Source of the DNA: Sulfitobacter sp. BSw21498
GTDB taxonomy: Bacteria; Pseudomonadota; Alphaproteobacteria; Rhodobacterales; Rhodobacteraceae
NCBI RefSeq assembly: GCF_006064855.1
Contig: NZ_CP040753.1
Location: 1,302,001-1,366,000 of the forward strand
DNA: 64,000 nucleotides
Direction: 5' to 3'
Shown here: one piece after another, positions 1-8,457 of the stretch
Layout of the letters: every line of letters starts with the position of its first letter
Position numbering within the stretch: position 1 is the stretch's first letter
Position numbers and translations under genes: made by a program
Notes under the pieces: model-generated
Database searches by the model: none
Seen by the model: only the letters and a program-made list of their open reading frames with translations
Told to the model about the DNA's origin: nothing

Positions 1-561
1 AAAGTGCCTGAATTTCTCATCGCTCTCGAAGCATGTGATGCAGGGGACGCCACCAAACTGGCATTAGAACTGGTTATTTTGACAGCATCACGGTCTGGCG
101 AGGTACGTTTAGCGGAATGGTCGGAGTTTGATCTGGATCGCGCCATCTGGACGCGCCCAGCGCACCGCATGAAAGCCAAGAAAGAGCATCGCGTCCCGCT
201 ATCGCCCCGCGCTATTGAAGTGCTTTCACAGGCCCGCAAATTAGGGGCAGGCGATGGTCTAGTGTTCCCCGGCACCAAACACGGCAAACCGCTCTCTGAC
301 ATGACGCTATCCAAACTAACCAAGGCGCTGGGATATGATGTGGACGTTCATGGGTTTCGTACCTCGTTCAAGACATGGGCCCAGGAGCGCACCAACACGC
401 CCCGCGATGTGTCGGAGGCCGCGCTGGCCCATACGGTGAAGGATAAGGCAGAGGCCGCTTATGCGCGGTCGGACTTCTTTGACAAACGCAAGACTCTGAT
501 GGAACGATGGGCAGTCCAAATTCTCCATCGTTCCCAAAAAACAGTTATAAGGATTTCTTAA
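1..561 (+). CDS. Tyrosine-type integrase, C-terminal catalytic part (cut by window edge)
   Basis: This is the catalytic domain of a phage/P4-type tyrosine recombinase, which integrates and excises mobile elements by strand exchange at short att sites. Counting from the first GTG in frame (position 4), the catalytic set is visible: Arg in TASRSGEVR (about residue 30), HGFR (about 116-119), the second His in ALAHTV (about 143) and the Tyr nucleophile in AAYARSD (about 153). The N-terminal arm- and core-binding domains are missing because the frame is open into the window edge, so position 4 is unlikely to be the real start. It probably moved the element that ends at the tRNA-Ser near 10.36 kb, although it lies at the far end from that tRNA. 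Confidence 0.88.
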   Translation, partial: KVPEFLIALEACDAGDATKLALELVILTASRSGEVRLAEWSEFDLDRAIWTRPAHRMKAKKEHRVPLSPRAIEVLSQARKLGAGDGLVFPGTKHGKPLSDMTLSKLTKALGYDVDVHGFRTSFKTWAQERTNTPRDVSEAALAHTVKDKAEAAYARSDFFDKRKTLMERWAVQILHRSQKTVIRIS

Positions 562-562
562 A

Positions 563-1408
563 TTGCACGCACTCGAACTTTGGGGTCTCGCTGACAACTT
601 GTCCGTTGTTAACACGGCCATACTCATTGCTGGTGGCGACCCTAGCGAACATTACGTGGATGACCTCGGAGAACGCACCAAAAAAACTTGGCAACACGCA
701 GGCTTTGATGCTGCTTTCGACGCGCTCAGGAATTCAATAATGACAAACAAATTACAGGCCAATCTTGCTCATGGAATGAGGGGACGGCATACATTCGCCG
801 GTCACGACGGAATTTTTGGCGAAGTTGAATTTGGTCCAGAAGAGGAGAAAGCTAGTTTTGACCTGTTGATCGCTCGAAATGAAACCGAGGGGTCTAGTAC
901 CAGCATGTATTTCGGAGACACAAAGCTCAACTTTACGGTTGACGATATTCGGGGACGAGCGGATTTATTTATCTGGAGAGAGCCCAACTGGGAAAACTCC
1001 ACAATTGAAGTTGATGCCATTAAGAAATGGCTGGCTGAGCGCGGTATTTATCCTAATTTTTTCTTCCCATCGGGCAACCAAAGTAGCTTTTTAAACCAGC
1101 AAAATCCTCGCTATTCGGCAAAGCTGGCTTGTGCAGTTGCGGCTTGGAAAGCGGTGAATAAGGCGTCGCGTGGGAAAAGCGTAAAGAGGACTATTCAAGA
1201 TTGGGTCCTTTCAAACGGTGCCGGCTATGGTCTGGCCAACGAGGGTGTAGTCTCGCCTACTGCGGCAGAAGAAATCGCGAAAATTGTAAATTGGAACATA
1301 AAGGGTGGCGCGACCTCCACGCCTGAGGTTGACTGCGAACCCTGCGAAAAGCCAGCCAGCAAAGTTGACAACTATGGATTTGGTTGCCCACCAGAGAAAT
1401 TAGACTGA
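563..1408 (+). CDS. Hypothetical protein of the integrated element
   Basis: This 281-residue soluble protein follows the integrase stop by one base and is probably co-transcribed with it. The start is TTG, chosen because an AAGGA ribosome-binding site lies 7 bases upstream. I recognise no domain. Visible features are an acidic middle section, no membrane segment, and a Cys-Pro-rich tail with three cysteines (DCEPC and FGCPP). The codon use looks AT-richer than the backbone genes at 11-21 kb, consistent with acquired DNA. The position directly behind an integrase is typical of poorly conserved accessory genes, so no function is proposed. Confidence 0.65.
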   Translation: MHALELWGLADNLSVVNTAILIAGGDPSEHYVDDLGERTKKTWQHAGFDAAFDALRNSIMTNKLQANLAHGMRGRHTFAGHDGIFGEVEFGPEEEKASFDLLIARNETEGSSTSMYFGDTKLNFTVDDIRGRADLFIWREPNWENSTIEVDAIKKWLAERGIYPNFFFPSGNQSSFLNQQNPRYSAKLACAVAAWKAVNKASRGKSVKRTIQDWVLSNGAGYGLANEGVVSPTAAEEIAKIVNWNIKGGATSTPEVDCEPCEKPASKVDNYGFGCPPEKLD

Positions 1409-1465
1409 TACGAAAATCCATTTTTCCTTAGGTAAGCCCAACCTAGGCAATCGACATAAGTCATT

Positions 1466-1490
1466 GTTATATATGTAAATAATATATAAC
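1466..1490. repeat. AT-rich inverted repeat upstream of the AlpA-like gene
   Basis: Perfect 9-bp arms (1466-1474 and 1482-1490) flank a 7-base AT-only-but-one loop. The site lies in the 230-bp gap between the hypothetical gene and the AlpA-like regulator, in a strongly AT-rich tract. It could be an operator for the downstream regulator or part of an origin or excision site. The sequence alone cannot decide. Confidence 0.45.
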
Positions 1491-1639
1491 TCATATAAGA
1501 TTTTAGATTTCCCCCCATTATCCGCCTCCAGAAAAAAGCAGCCTCAGGTAAGGTTTTTGAAACGTCGGTGACTATCCTAGCGCATCTGTGACGGCAAGTA
1601 TTCCAGCACAAACCGCAACATCCCGAAAGGAACCGCGAC

Positions 1640-1831
1640 GTGCCAGAACACCACTTACGCCGACCAGCAGTTGAGGCCGCCACTGGACTCAGCCGCTCAA
1701 CCCTTTACGCAATGATGGAGGCTGGCGATTTTCCTCGCCCAGTCCGTATAGGCAAACGCGCCGTGGCGTGGCCTGAAAGCGCCGTGATAGAATGGCTGGC
1801 ATCCCGCCCAGCTTCTAAGGGCGACAAATAA
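1640..1831 (+). CDS. AlpA-family helix-turn-helix regulator
   Basis: This 63-residue protein has the AlpA/MerR-like winged helix found in integrative elements. The landmarks are TGLSRSTLYAMM for the recognition helix, the GDFPRPVRIGKRAVAW wing, and a final SAVIEWLASR helix. AlpA proteins in P4-like elements activate integrase or excisionase expression. The start is GTG, with a GAAAGGA ribosome-binding site about 8 bases upstream. The length is normal for the family. The neighbouring integrase and inverted repeat suggest it controls the mobility of this element. Confidence 0.85.
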   Translation: MPEHHLRRPAVEAATGLSRSTLYAMMEAGDFPRPVRIGKRAVAWPESAVIEWLASRPASKGDK

Positions 1832-1926
1832 GCAACGCCCACGCAATAGCAAGACTAGCGCGGGCGCTGGGTCGTTTGAACACTTAAAACCTATCGTTTC
1901 GCGCCTCTCAAATCAATGAGGCATAT

Positions 1927-2211
1927 ATGAAAGTCCGAGTAACGCTCAACTTGAGCGAACAATCCCGCACGTTTGAACTTAAAGGTCGCTTAGGCTGGGC
2001 AATGGTCCAACTGGTCCAAGCAGGACATACGGGCGTGACGTCAATGACCCGCCCCGCACCCCGCTGGTCAGCCTATATCTTTGCCCTTCGTGAGCTGGGT
2101 ATTCCAATCGAAACCCACACTGAATCGCACAAAGGCAACTACCCCGGCATGCATGCACGTTACGTCCTTTCCTGTGGTGCCGGAGTCCAATTTTTAGAGA
2201 CAGAGATGTAG
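1927..2211 (+). CDS. Small winged-helix-like hypothetical protein
   Basis: This is a 94-residue protein. After an N-terminal beta-rich stretch, residues about 22-60 (WAMVQLVQAG through FALRELGIPIET) resemble the small winged-helix proteins that sit next to AlpA regulators in alphaproteobacterial elements. That resemblance is from memory of the pattern, not a search. It probably binds DNA and belongs to the element's control or replication module. It lies between the AlpA-like gene and a second winged-helix gene on the same strand. Confidence 0.6.
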   Translation: MKVRVTLNLSEQSRTFELKGRLGWAMVQLVQAGHTGVTSMTRPAPRWSAYIFALRELGIPIETHTESHKGNYPGMHARYVLSCGAGVQFLETEM

Positions 2212-2344
2212 AATGTGCACAGAACGGTCCGACCAACGCATCATGACTATCACGCCATTTGATAGCCATCTGATCAAGAAGCGTATTCTACCAATCCAAT
2301 CATGCCAACAATTCTTATTCTGGTGCATCGCAGGGCAAATCTAA

Positions 2345-2767
2345 ATGGCGAGCAAACCATACAAGCGCAAGAAAAAGGGGGGTGGGCGGTTCGTCCAGCT
2401 CCCCGAATGGCTGCAAGCCTCGGAGGCATGGACGACGCTCAAGCCTGGTCCACGCGCACTCTATATAGAACTAAAGCGCCGCTATAATGGATCAAACAAT
2501 GGGCACATTATTCTTAGCCACAGGAGCGCAGCGCAATCTTTGAATGTTAATCGCAACACAGTTGGCGGCTGGTTTCTGGAGTTGCAGGAACGAGGATTTA
2601 TTCGAATGACGCAAGCACCCTACCTTGGTCCATCAGGTGTCGGGAAATCATCCGTTTGGGCACTGGAGGAAGAAGCAACCGATGACATGAAGCCCGCCCG
2701 GAAGTTATTCATGTCTTGGACAGAAAATTTAAAAACCCCGCCTAAAAAAGTGGACACTGCGTCCTAA
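2345..2767 (+). CDS. Winged-helix DNA-binding protein (replication/regulatory type)
   Basis: This is a 140-residue protein. A basic N terminus (KPYKRKKKGGGRF) precedes a winged helix at about residues 50-95, with a helix-turn-helix in SHRSAAQSLNVNRNTVGGWF followed by ELQERGFIRMT. This layout occurs in helix-turn-helix proteins of integrative elements and in some plasmid replication initiators. There is no catalytic motif. It probably regulates or initiates replication of the element. The start ATG lies 32 codons into a short open stretch that has no better alternative. Confidence 0.65.
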   Translation: MASKPYKRKKKGGGRFVQLPEWLQASEAWTTLKPGPRALYIELKRRYNGSNNGHIILSHRSAAQSLNVNRNTVGGWFLELQERGFIRMTQAPYLGPSGVGKSSVWALEEEATDDMKPARKLFMSWTENLKTPPKKVDTAS

Positions 2768-3016
2768 TTTTCAGGACACGGGCGCTCACAAACAGACGAA
2801 TGTAAGCAAAGTGTCCCAAAAACGAGGACGGTTTTGGCTGATTTGGACAAACGTGCGTCCCAAAAAACAGGACATATATAGATCTACCATCGGCAGATAG
2901 AAAAAGTGAGCCAAACAGAAGCTGGAAAGCTGACCTCAAAAACCGTTGGAGAACATTGGTTTTTCACCCCAAACCACGAAATTTCCAAGTGATTTCGGGA
3001 AGTATCAGGAGCACTG

Positions 3017-3667
3017 ATGAACAGACATGGCTCAGGACTGCGTCCAAGTAAACAGAAGGCTGAAAATTGCAACTCGTTAAGCATCAAAGATGTTCAGCGC
3101 TCAGGCTGCTTGCGCCCTGGTAGTAAGGGCTACTGGTCATATATCGTGAATGGCACTGAAGTTAGCCGAGTAGGCTACCGAGCTGAGGCTGGGCGATTCA
3201 TCCTAAATTACAAAACGCGAAAAAACGGGGAAGATTGGGTACATATCACGCTAGCCATCACAATTGCTCTAACCGACTGCAATTTTGGTGGAACGCGCCC
3301 CTATTTCATCTGCCCAAGCATCAAGAATGGAGTTCCCTGCGGCCGCCGCATTGTCAGGCTTTACTCAGTCGACATGTATTTTTTTTGCCGCCACTGTGCA
3401 AACGTCACTTACACAAGCCAGACAGAACCCAGCCACGAGCGCCAGTTGCGCTTAGCGAACAAAATCCGAGCATCGCTAGGTGGCAAGCCAGGAATGGCCA
3501 GAAGTATTCCACCCAGACCTAAGGGCATGTGGCAACAGACGTATCAAAAAAAGCGTTCCAAGATTGAGCGCTACGAGAGCCAAGCGGACTATCATTTTCT
3601 CAGCAAATTTGACCACCTTCTCAGCGCAGAGGAACGTGAGATGTTTTTACGGCCGGACACCAAATAG
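3017..3667 (+). CDS. Cys4 zinc-ribbon hypothetical protein
   Basis: This 216-residue protein has a probable zinc ribbon made of C99 and C108 (CPSIKNGVPC) with C124 and C127 (CRHC). A conserved-looking GCLRPGSKGYW segment precedes it at about 30-40. The C-terminal third is basic and helical and ends in a leucine-rich segment. Proteins of this kind occur in alphaproteobacterial mobile elements and have no known function. The C-terminal 20-25 codons are repeated as a broken copy at about 8232-8317, on the other side of the restriction-modification cassette. Confidence 0.65.
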   Translation: MNRHGSGLRPSKQKAENCNSLSIKDVQRSGCLRPGSKGYWSYIVNGTEVSRVGYRAEAGRFILNYKTRKNGEDWVHITLAITIALTDCNFGGTRPYFICPSIKNGVPCGRRIVRLYSVDMYFFCRHCANVTYTSQTEPSHERQLRLANKIRASLGGKPGMARSIPPRPKGMWQQTYQKKRSKIERYESQADYHFLSKFDHLLSAEEREMFLRPDTK

Positions 3668-3746
3668 CAATTTTCACACGACCTCTGGTTGACGTGGCAA
3701 ACAACGCACCTTCTAGTGGAACGTATTGGTATCCGTAGGAATAATC

Positions 3747-6719
3747 ATGACGCCGCAAGAATTTATAAAAAAATGGCACAACGTTGAGCTGAAAGAACGC
3801 ACCGCTTCACAATCACATTTTAACGACCTGTGCGGCTTGCTGGGGGTCGATGACCCGGTATCATCTGATAAAAGAGGCGACTGGTTCACATTCGAAAAAG
3901 GCGCTTCCAAAACCAGCGGCGGCGAAGGCTGGGCAGACGTCTGGCGCAAGGATTGCTTTGCTTGGGAATACAAAGGCAAACGAGCCAACCTCGACAGGGC
4001 GTTTGACCAACTGCTGCAATACGCCATAGCACTGGAAAACCCGCCCCTGCTGATTGTGTCGGACATGGATGTGATACGCATCCATACCAACTGGACCAAC
4101 ACCGTCCAGAACGTCCACAAGATTGCCCTCGAAGACCTGACAGACGCCGCCAACCGTGACCTGCTCCGCAACGCCTTTCTTGACCCCGAAAAGCTGAAAC
4201 CTGTCAAAACCCGACAACTGCTGACCGAACAGGCGGCCAAGAACTTCGCTAACCTTGCCCAGCGCCTTCGCGAACGTGGCCATGACCCGCAAGAGGTCGC
4301 GCATTTCGTCAACCGTCTGGTGTTCTGTATGTTCGCCGAAGACGTGGACCTGCTGCCCAATAAGATGTTCGAGCGGATGATAAAGACTGCACGCCCGAAA
4401 CCCGAAACCTTTGCCATCCATGCCAAGGCGCTGTTCGGTGCGATGAAGGGGGGAGGACTTGTCGGCTTTGAAACAGTCGAATGGTTCAACGGCGGCCTGT
4501 TTGACAGCGACCACGTGCTGCCACTGGAATTAGAAGACCTAGACGACCTCATACGTGCCTCTGCGTTGGACTGGTCCGACATTGACCCGTCTATCCTTGG
4601 CACACTGTTTGAACGCGGGCTTGATCCGGCCAAACGCAGCCAGCTTGGCGCGCATTACACCGACCGCGATAAAATCATGCAGATAGTCAATCCGGTGATT
4701 GTCCAGCCGCTGTTAGCCGAGTGGGCAGAAGTTAAGGCACAGATTGAGGCGCAACTCGACAAAGCGCCCAAAGCGACGAAAACAAAGCTGCTGAGTACGA
4801 CAGAGAAATCCGCTGCCACCCGTGCGCTGGATAAGGCGGAAAAGCTACACCTTGGATTTATCGAACGGCTCAAAGCGTTTCGCGCGCTGGACCCTGCCTG
4901 CGGTTCTGGCAACTTCCTTTATATTGCGCTGCTAGAGCTGAAAAACATCGAACACCGCGTTAACCTAGAGGCAGAGGCACTGGGCCTGCCGCGCGGCTTT
5001 CCCCAGCTGGGGCCAGAGGTGGTACTGGGGATTGAGCTATCCAGTTATGCGGCAGAACTTGCCCGAGTATCGGTCTGGATTGGAGAGATCCAATGGATGC
5101 GCCGGAATGGATTTGAGGCGGCCAAGAACCCAATTTTACGCACGCTAAACACGATAGAGAACCGTGACGCCGTATTAAATGCAGATGACACCCGAGCCGA
5201 GTGGCCTAAGGCTAATGTGGTAATTGGGAATCCGCCTTTTTTAGGCAACAAAAAGATGATTGCCGAGCTGGGGGAGGATTACACCGTTGCCCTGCGCAAA
5301 GCTTACAATGACACCCCGGGCGGTGTTGATCTGGTCGCCTATTGGTTTGTGAAAGCGTGGGAGCAGATGCAGACAGGCAACCTAGAAAAAGCCGGGCTAG
5401 TATCGACCAACTCCATACGTGGTGGAATTAATCGAAAAGTCCTTAAGCCTTTCGTAGAAAATGGTCAGATTTTTGAAGCGTGGAGTGATGAAGCGTGGAC
5501 CGTCGAAGGGGCCGCCGTAAGAGTTTCCCTAATCAGCTTTTGCAAAACAGGAACGGCAAAACTCGTCAAACTTGATGGCAAAATTGTTGATTGCATCCTA
5601 TCGGACCTAACAGCAAATGGCATGGGCCACGATATCACGAAATCGAAATTGCTAGCAGCTAATACAGAACTCGCTTTTCAGGGGTTCAAATTTGGCGGAC
5701 CTTTCGAAATTAGCGCCGCCCAAGCACATGCCTTACTTGCGGCACCTACGAATCCCAATGGATTTAAAAACGACTCCGTCATTCGCAGGTGGTTCAATGG
5801 CATGGACTTGACCCGCCGACTCACTGAGAAATGGTGTGTCGACTATGGCGTATCTTTGAGCCAAGAAGACGCAGCTCTTTTTGAACAACCCTACGAAACC
5901 TTGAACCGGCAGTGGATAGAAGAAAACGAGCGCTTGGTTTCCAACGGCAAGCCACCTCTACGCAAAGGCGAGCCAAAAACCCTAGCGACTTGGTGGCTGC
6001 ATCAAAGACCACGGCCTGAACTGCGAGATGGACTGAACGGTCTTCGAAGATTTATAGCCACTCCCGAAGTATCAAAGCACCGGATGTTCGTTTGGCTTAC
6101 TGGCGGTATGCTTGCGTCTGGATCAGTTTACTCCATCGCCCGTGACGACGATACGACCTTTGGTATTCTGCATTCCAGCTTTCACGAACTCTGGGCGCTG
6201 CGTATGGGCACGTCGCTTGAAGATCGTCCCCGTTACACCCCCTCAACCACGTTCGAAACCTTTCCCTTCCCCGAAGGTCTGACCCCCAACATCCCTGCCG
6301 CCGACTACGCTGCCGATCCGCGCGCCATCAAAATCGCCTCCGCCGCCGCCCGTCTGAACGAATTACGCGAGAACTGGCTCAACCCCGCTGATCTGGTGGA
6401 CCGCGTGCCAGAGGTGGTGCCGGGCTACCCCGACCGCATCCTGCCCAAAGACGAAGCCGCCGCCAAGAAACTCAAGAAACGCACCCTGACCAACCTCTAC
6501 AACGCCCGCCCCGCATGGCTCGACTACGCCCATAAGGCGCTCGATGAAGCGGTGGCGGAGGCCTACAGCTGGGGCGACCACTGGCGCGCGGGCTTGCTGA
6601 CAGAAGACGAAATCCTGTCCCGCCTATTCAAGCTGAACCAAGAGAGCGCAGCGGCTGAGGCCAAGGCAACCACCAAGAAGCCCTCAAAGTCCAAAGCAAA
6701 GGCCAAATCAAAAAAATGA
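3747..6719 (+). CDS. MmeI-like type IIL restriction-modification enzyme
   Basis: This 990-residue enzyme probably combines endonuclease, N6-adenine methyltransferase and target recognition in one chain, as in MmeI. The N-terminal nuclease motif D64-X9-E74-Y-K76 has the same spacing as in MmeI. Methyltransferase motif I is DPACGSGNF at 382-390, and motif IV is NPPF at 495-498, the NPPY-type motif of adenine-N6 enzymes. The region of about 620-850 should hold the target-recognition domain. The tail is lysine/alanine-rich. The start ATG has GTAGGA 6 bases upstream; a TTG seven codons earlier is less likely. The gene overlaps the next one by 4 bases (ATGA). It looks intact and needs no separate modification gene. 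Confidence 0.92.
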   Translation: MTPQEFIKKWHNVELKERTASQSHFNDLCGLLGVDDPVSSDKRGDWFTFEKGASKTSGGEGWADVWRKDCFAWEYKGKRANLDRAFDQLLQYAIALENPPLLIVSDMDVIRIHTNWTNTVQNVHKIALEDLTDAANRDLLRNAFLDPEKLKPVKTRQLLTEQAAKNFANLAQRLRERGHDPQEVAHFVNRLVFCMFAEDVDLLPNKMFERMIKTARPKPETFAIHAKALFGAMKGGGLVGFETVEWFNGGLFDSDHVLPLELEDLDDLIRASALDWSDIDPSILGTLFERGLDPAKRSQLGAHYTDRDKIMQIVNPVIVQPLLAEWAEVKAQIEAQLDKAPKATKTKLLSTTEKSAATRALDKAEKLHLGFIERLKAFRALDPACGSGNFLYIALLELKNIEHRVNLEAEALGLPRGFPQLGPEVVLGIELSSYAAELARVSVWIGEIQWMRRNGFEAAKNPILRTLNTIENRDAVLNADDTRAEWPKANVVIGNPPFLGNKKMIAELGEDYTVALRKAYNDTPGGVDLVAYWFVKAWEQMQTGNLEKAGLVSTNSIRGGINRKVLKPFVENGQIFEAWSDEAWTVEGAAVRVSLISFCKTGTAKLVKLDGKIVDCILSDLTANGMGHDITKSKLLAANTELAFQGFKFGGPFEISAAQAHALLAAPTNPNGFKNDSVIRRWFNGMDLTRRLTEKWCVDYGVSLSQEDAALFEQPYETLNRQWIEENERLVSNGKPPLRKGEPKTLATWWLHQRPRPELRDGLNGLRRFIATPEVSKHRMFVWLTGGMLASGSVYSIARDDDTTFGILHSSFHELWALRMGTSLEDRPRYTPSTTFETFPFPEGLTPNIPAADYAADPRAIKIASAAARLNELRENWLNPADLVDRVPEVVPGYPDRILPKDEAAAKKLKKRTLTNLYNARPAWLDYAHKALDEAVAEAYSWGDHWRAGLLTEDEILSRLFKLNQESAAAEAKATTKKPSKSKAKAKSKK

Positions 6720-7591
6720 TCAATTTCACCCGCCCAAAACCAATTTCTCTCAAGAACCACCCTGTCTATTCCGAAAACTGGGTTCAGGACATCATTGCAG
6801 ATGATCCGTCCATCCTTGGTTTGGGTGAAATCGTTCTGCGTGACCGTGAACGCATTCATCCACGCGCCGGGCGGTTGGATCTGCTGATGCAAGACCCAGA
6901 GACCTACAAACGCTATGAGGTCGAATTGCAGCTTGGATCTACTGACGAAACCCACATCATCCGGACCATTGAGTACTGGGATATTGAACGGAAACGCTAC
7001 CCTCAATATGAGCACTGCGCTGTCATCGTTGCCGAAAACATCACCAGCCGCTTCCTGAACGTTATATCTCTGTTCAACGGTGCAATGCCAGTCGTTGCCA
7101 TTCAAATGCAGGCTTTTGAGGTGGGCGAACACGTCACCCTTGTGTTCACGAAAGTGCTGGACGAGATGCGGCTTGGTCTGGTCGATGAAGATGAAGATGC
7201 CATAAGCGCCCCAACCGACCGTTCTTACTGGGAGAAAGAAAAAGGAACTCCAAAGACAGTCGCACTGATGGATCGAATGTTCAAAATCGTGCAGGAAGGT
7301 GATCCAATTTGCGAGCTTAAATACAATAAGTTTTATGTAGGCCTCATCAAAGATGGCAGAGCAAACAACTATGTCGCCTTCCGTCCGAAAAAATCCTTTA
7401 TGATTTTCGAGCCTAAACTGCCCCAAACGGGTGAGGTGGATGCACTGCTAGCAGATGCAGGCGTTGAGACCCTTGAATACAGCGCCCGTTGGGGGAACTA
7501 TAGAATTCGTGTCACCGACAAGGATTTGAAAACTCATGAGGAAGTCTTCCGTGAACTTATCAACCGCGCGCGAGATTTGAGGGAAGGCTAG
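6716..7591 (+). CDS. NucS-like PD-(D/E)XK nuclease partner of the MmeI-like enzyme
   Basis: This is a 291-residue protein translationally coupled to the restriction enzyme by an ATGA overlap. Residues about 15-110 resemble the catalytic region of NucS/DUF91-type endonucleases: D30 and E38 in an early helix/strand pair, D55 in GRLDLL, and E68-x-E70-x-Q72 in YEVELQLG. This matches a PD-(D/E)XK core in which the usual Lys may be replaced by Gln. The C-terminal part (about 215-285) resembles the DUF5655-type fold that often follows such domains. It may be a DNA-damage or foreign-DNA nuclease that assists the RM enzyme. The fold call is by pattern only. Confidence 0.7.
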   Translation: MINFTRPKPISLKNHPVYSENWVQDIIADDPSILGLGEIVLRDRERIHPRAGRLDLLMQDPETYKRYEVELQLGSTDETHIIRTIEYWDIERKRYPQYEHCAVIVAENITSRFLNVISLFNGAMPVVAIQMQAFEVGEHVTLVFTKVLDEMRLGLVDEDEDAISAPTDRSYWEKEKGTPKTVALMDRMFKIVQEGDPICELKYNKFYVGLIKDGRANNYVAFRPKKSFMIFEPKLPQTGEVDALLADAGVETLEYSARWGNYRIRVTDKDLKTHEEVFRELINRARDLREG

Positions 7592-7592
7592 A

Positions 7593-8048
7593 TTGAAAGA
7601 GCTTTCACCCATGGGCCTGTTGGCGCATATCCGCCCCCTGCCGTACAGTTGCACCCGCTGCACAGAACTTGAAAAAGCAATCGGAGTTGGCGTTGGGTTT
7701 TCTGGTGCTTGGTATAGGTCTCAAAAAGAGCACTGGATTGGATGGCTATCTGAATATGATCGTCCCGGCGCGTATAGGCGTGAAACCAAAGTGCTCAGAG
7801 GTGCATCCTATGCATATAACCGCATCCAGTGCGCACCCATGCTGTTTTGGTTGTCTGAGGCGCTGAGCGCACCCGAGGCACAGCTAGACAAAGCATTCGA
7901 TGCGGTATTGAAGGCTCCCAGCAAAGGGGCTTCTCAATGTGCGGCTTTGCGGAGAATTCTGCCGTGGCATGTAGTAGAAAGTCGCTTAAAAAGGAAGAAA
8001 TACACGTTATCTGAGAAACTACAGGTAAAGGTATCGAACCTTTTTTGA
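7593..8048 (+). CDS. Hypothetical third gene of the RM cassette
   Basis: This 151-residue basic protein starts one base after the nuclease gene, at a TTG preceded by GGGAAGG. Five codons are shared between that site and the start, so coupling is likely. There is no recognised domain, signal or membrane segment. A CTRC pair near residues 20-23 and a tryptophan-rich section (HWIGWLSEYD) are the only landmarks. The tight packing makes it a candidate component of the same defence unit. It could equally be a passenger gene. Confidence 0.55.
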   Translation: MKELSPMGLLAHIRPLPYSCTRCTELEKAIGVGVGFSGAWYRSQKEHWIGWLSEYDRPGAYRRETKVLRGASYAYNRIQCAPMLFWLSEALSAPEAQLDKAFDAVLKAPSKGASQCAALRRILPWHVVESRLKRKKYTLSEKLQVKVSNLF

Positions 8049-8231
8049 GCTCAAGACGACCTTTACTATAGTCGTGGCCAGAGCCAAGCCGTTGCTGCGT
8101 GTCAGGGCGCGGAAACCAACTAAGCTCCGGGCTGGGCGGTGAACCAGGCACAGCGAACTGGATAGGATCCAAGCCCAAAGTCATGTCGCAATTGATTTAT
8201 CGAAGAAAGCAGTTTGAAGTTGGGTGGTGCA

Positions 8232-8317
8232 AGAACTAAGCAGACCAACTGTTTCTGAGCAAATTTGCGCACCTTCTCAGCTCAGAGGAACGTGAGATGT
8301 TTTTTGACACCCTAGCA
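8232..8317 (+). pseudogene. Broken duplicate of the zinc-ribbon gene's 3' end
   Basis: The frame here reads ADQLFLSKFAHLLSSEEREM, against ADYHFLSKFDHLLSAEEREM at the end of the zinc-ribbon gene at 3017-3667. At the DNA level about 50 bases (8253-8302 against 3597-3646) differ at only a few positions. An in-frame stop lies just upstream of the match, and there is no start. It is the only recognisable content of the 400-bp gap between 8049 and 8450. The two copies form direct repeats around the RM cassette. Confidence 0.75.
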
Positions 8318-8439
8318 TCTTAAGGTCTTAGTACATTTTGCGCCCACCACTGGCTTGTGTACTTATAGTAAATCACACGATACATCTGACTGACGACTCT
8401 TAGTCACCAGTTGCCGATACCGAGGAGGACGAACGGGAC

Positions 8440-8457
8440 ATGAATTTATCATGCTAA
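8440..8457 (+). promoter_or_regulatory. Possible 5-codon leader ORF overlapping the darG-like start
   Basis: The best ribosome-binding site (GAGGAGG, 8422-8428) lies 11 bases before an ATG that opens a five-codon frame. Its TAA overlaps the macro-domain gene start (ATGCTAA). It lies 22 bases from the antitoxin start itself, which is too far for normal initiation. Translational coupling through this mini-ORF is a plausible reading. The alternative is that the downstream ATG uses a weak site. Confidence 0.35.

Noticed and set aside
3713..4633. Long open frame on the minus strand inside the MmeI-like gene (306 codons)
   Set aside because: It lies antisense to a well-supported enzyme, has no domain, and its Ser/Arg-rich composition is typical of a shadow of a coding strand.
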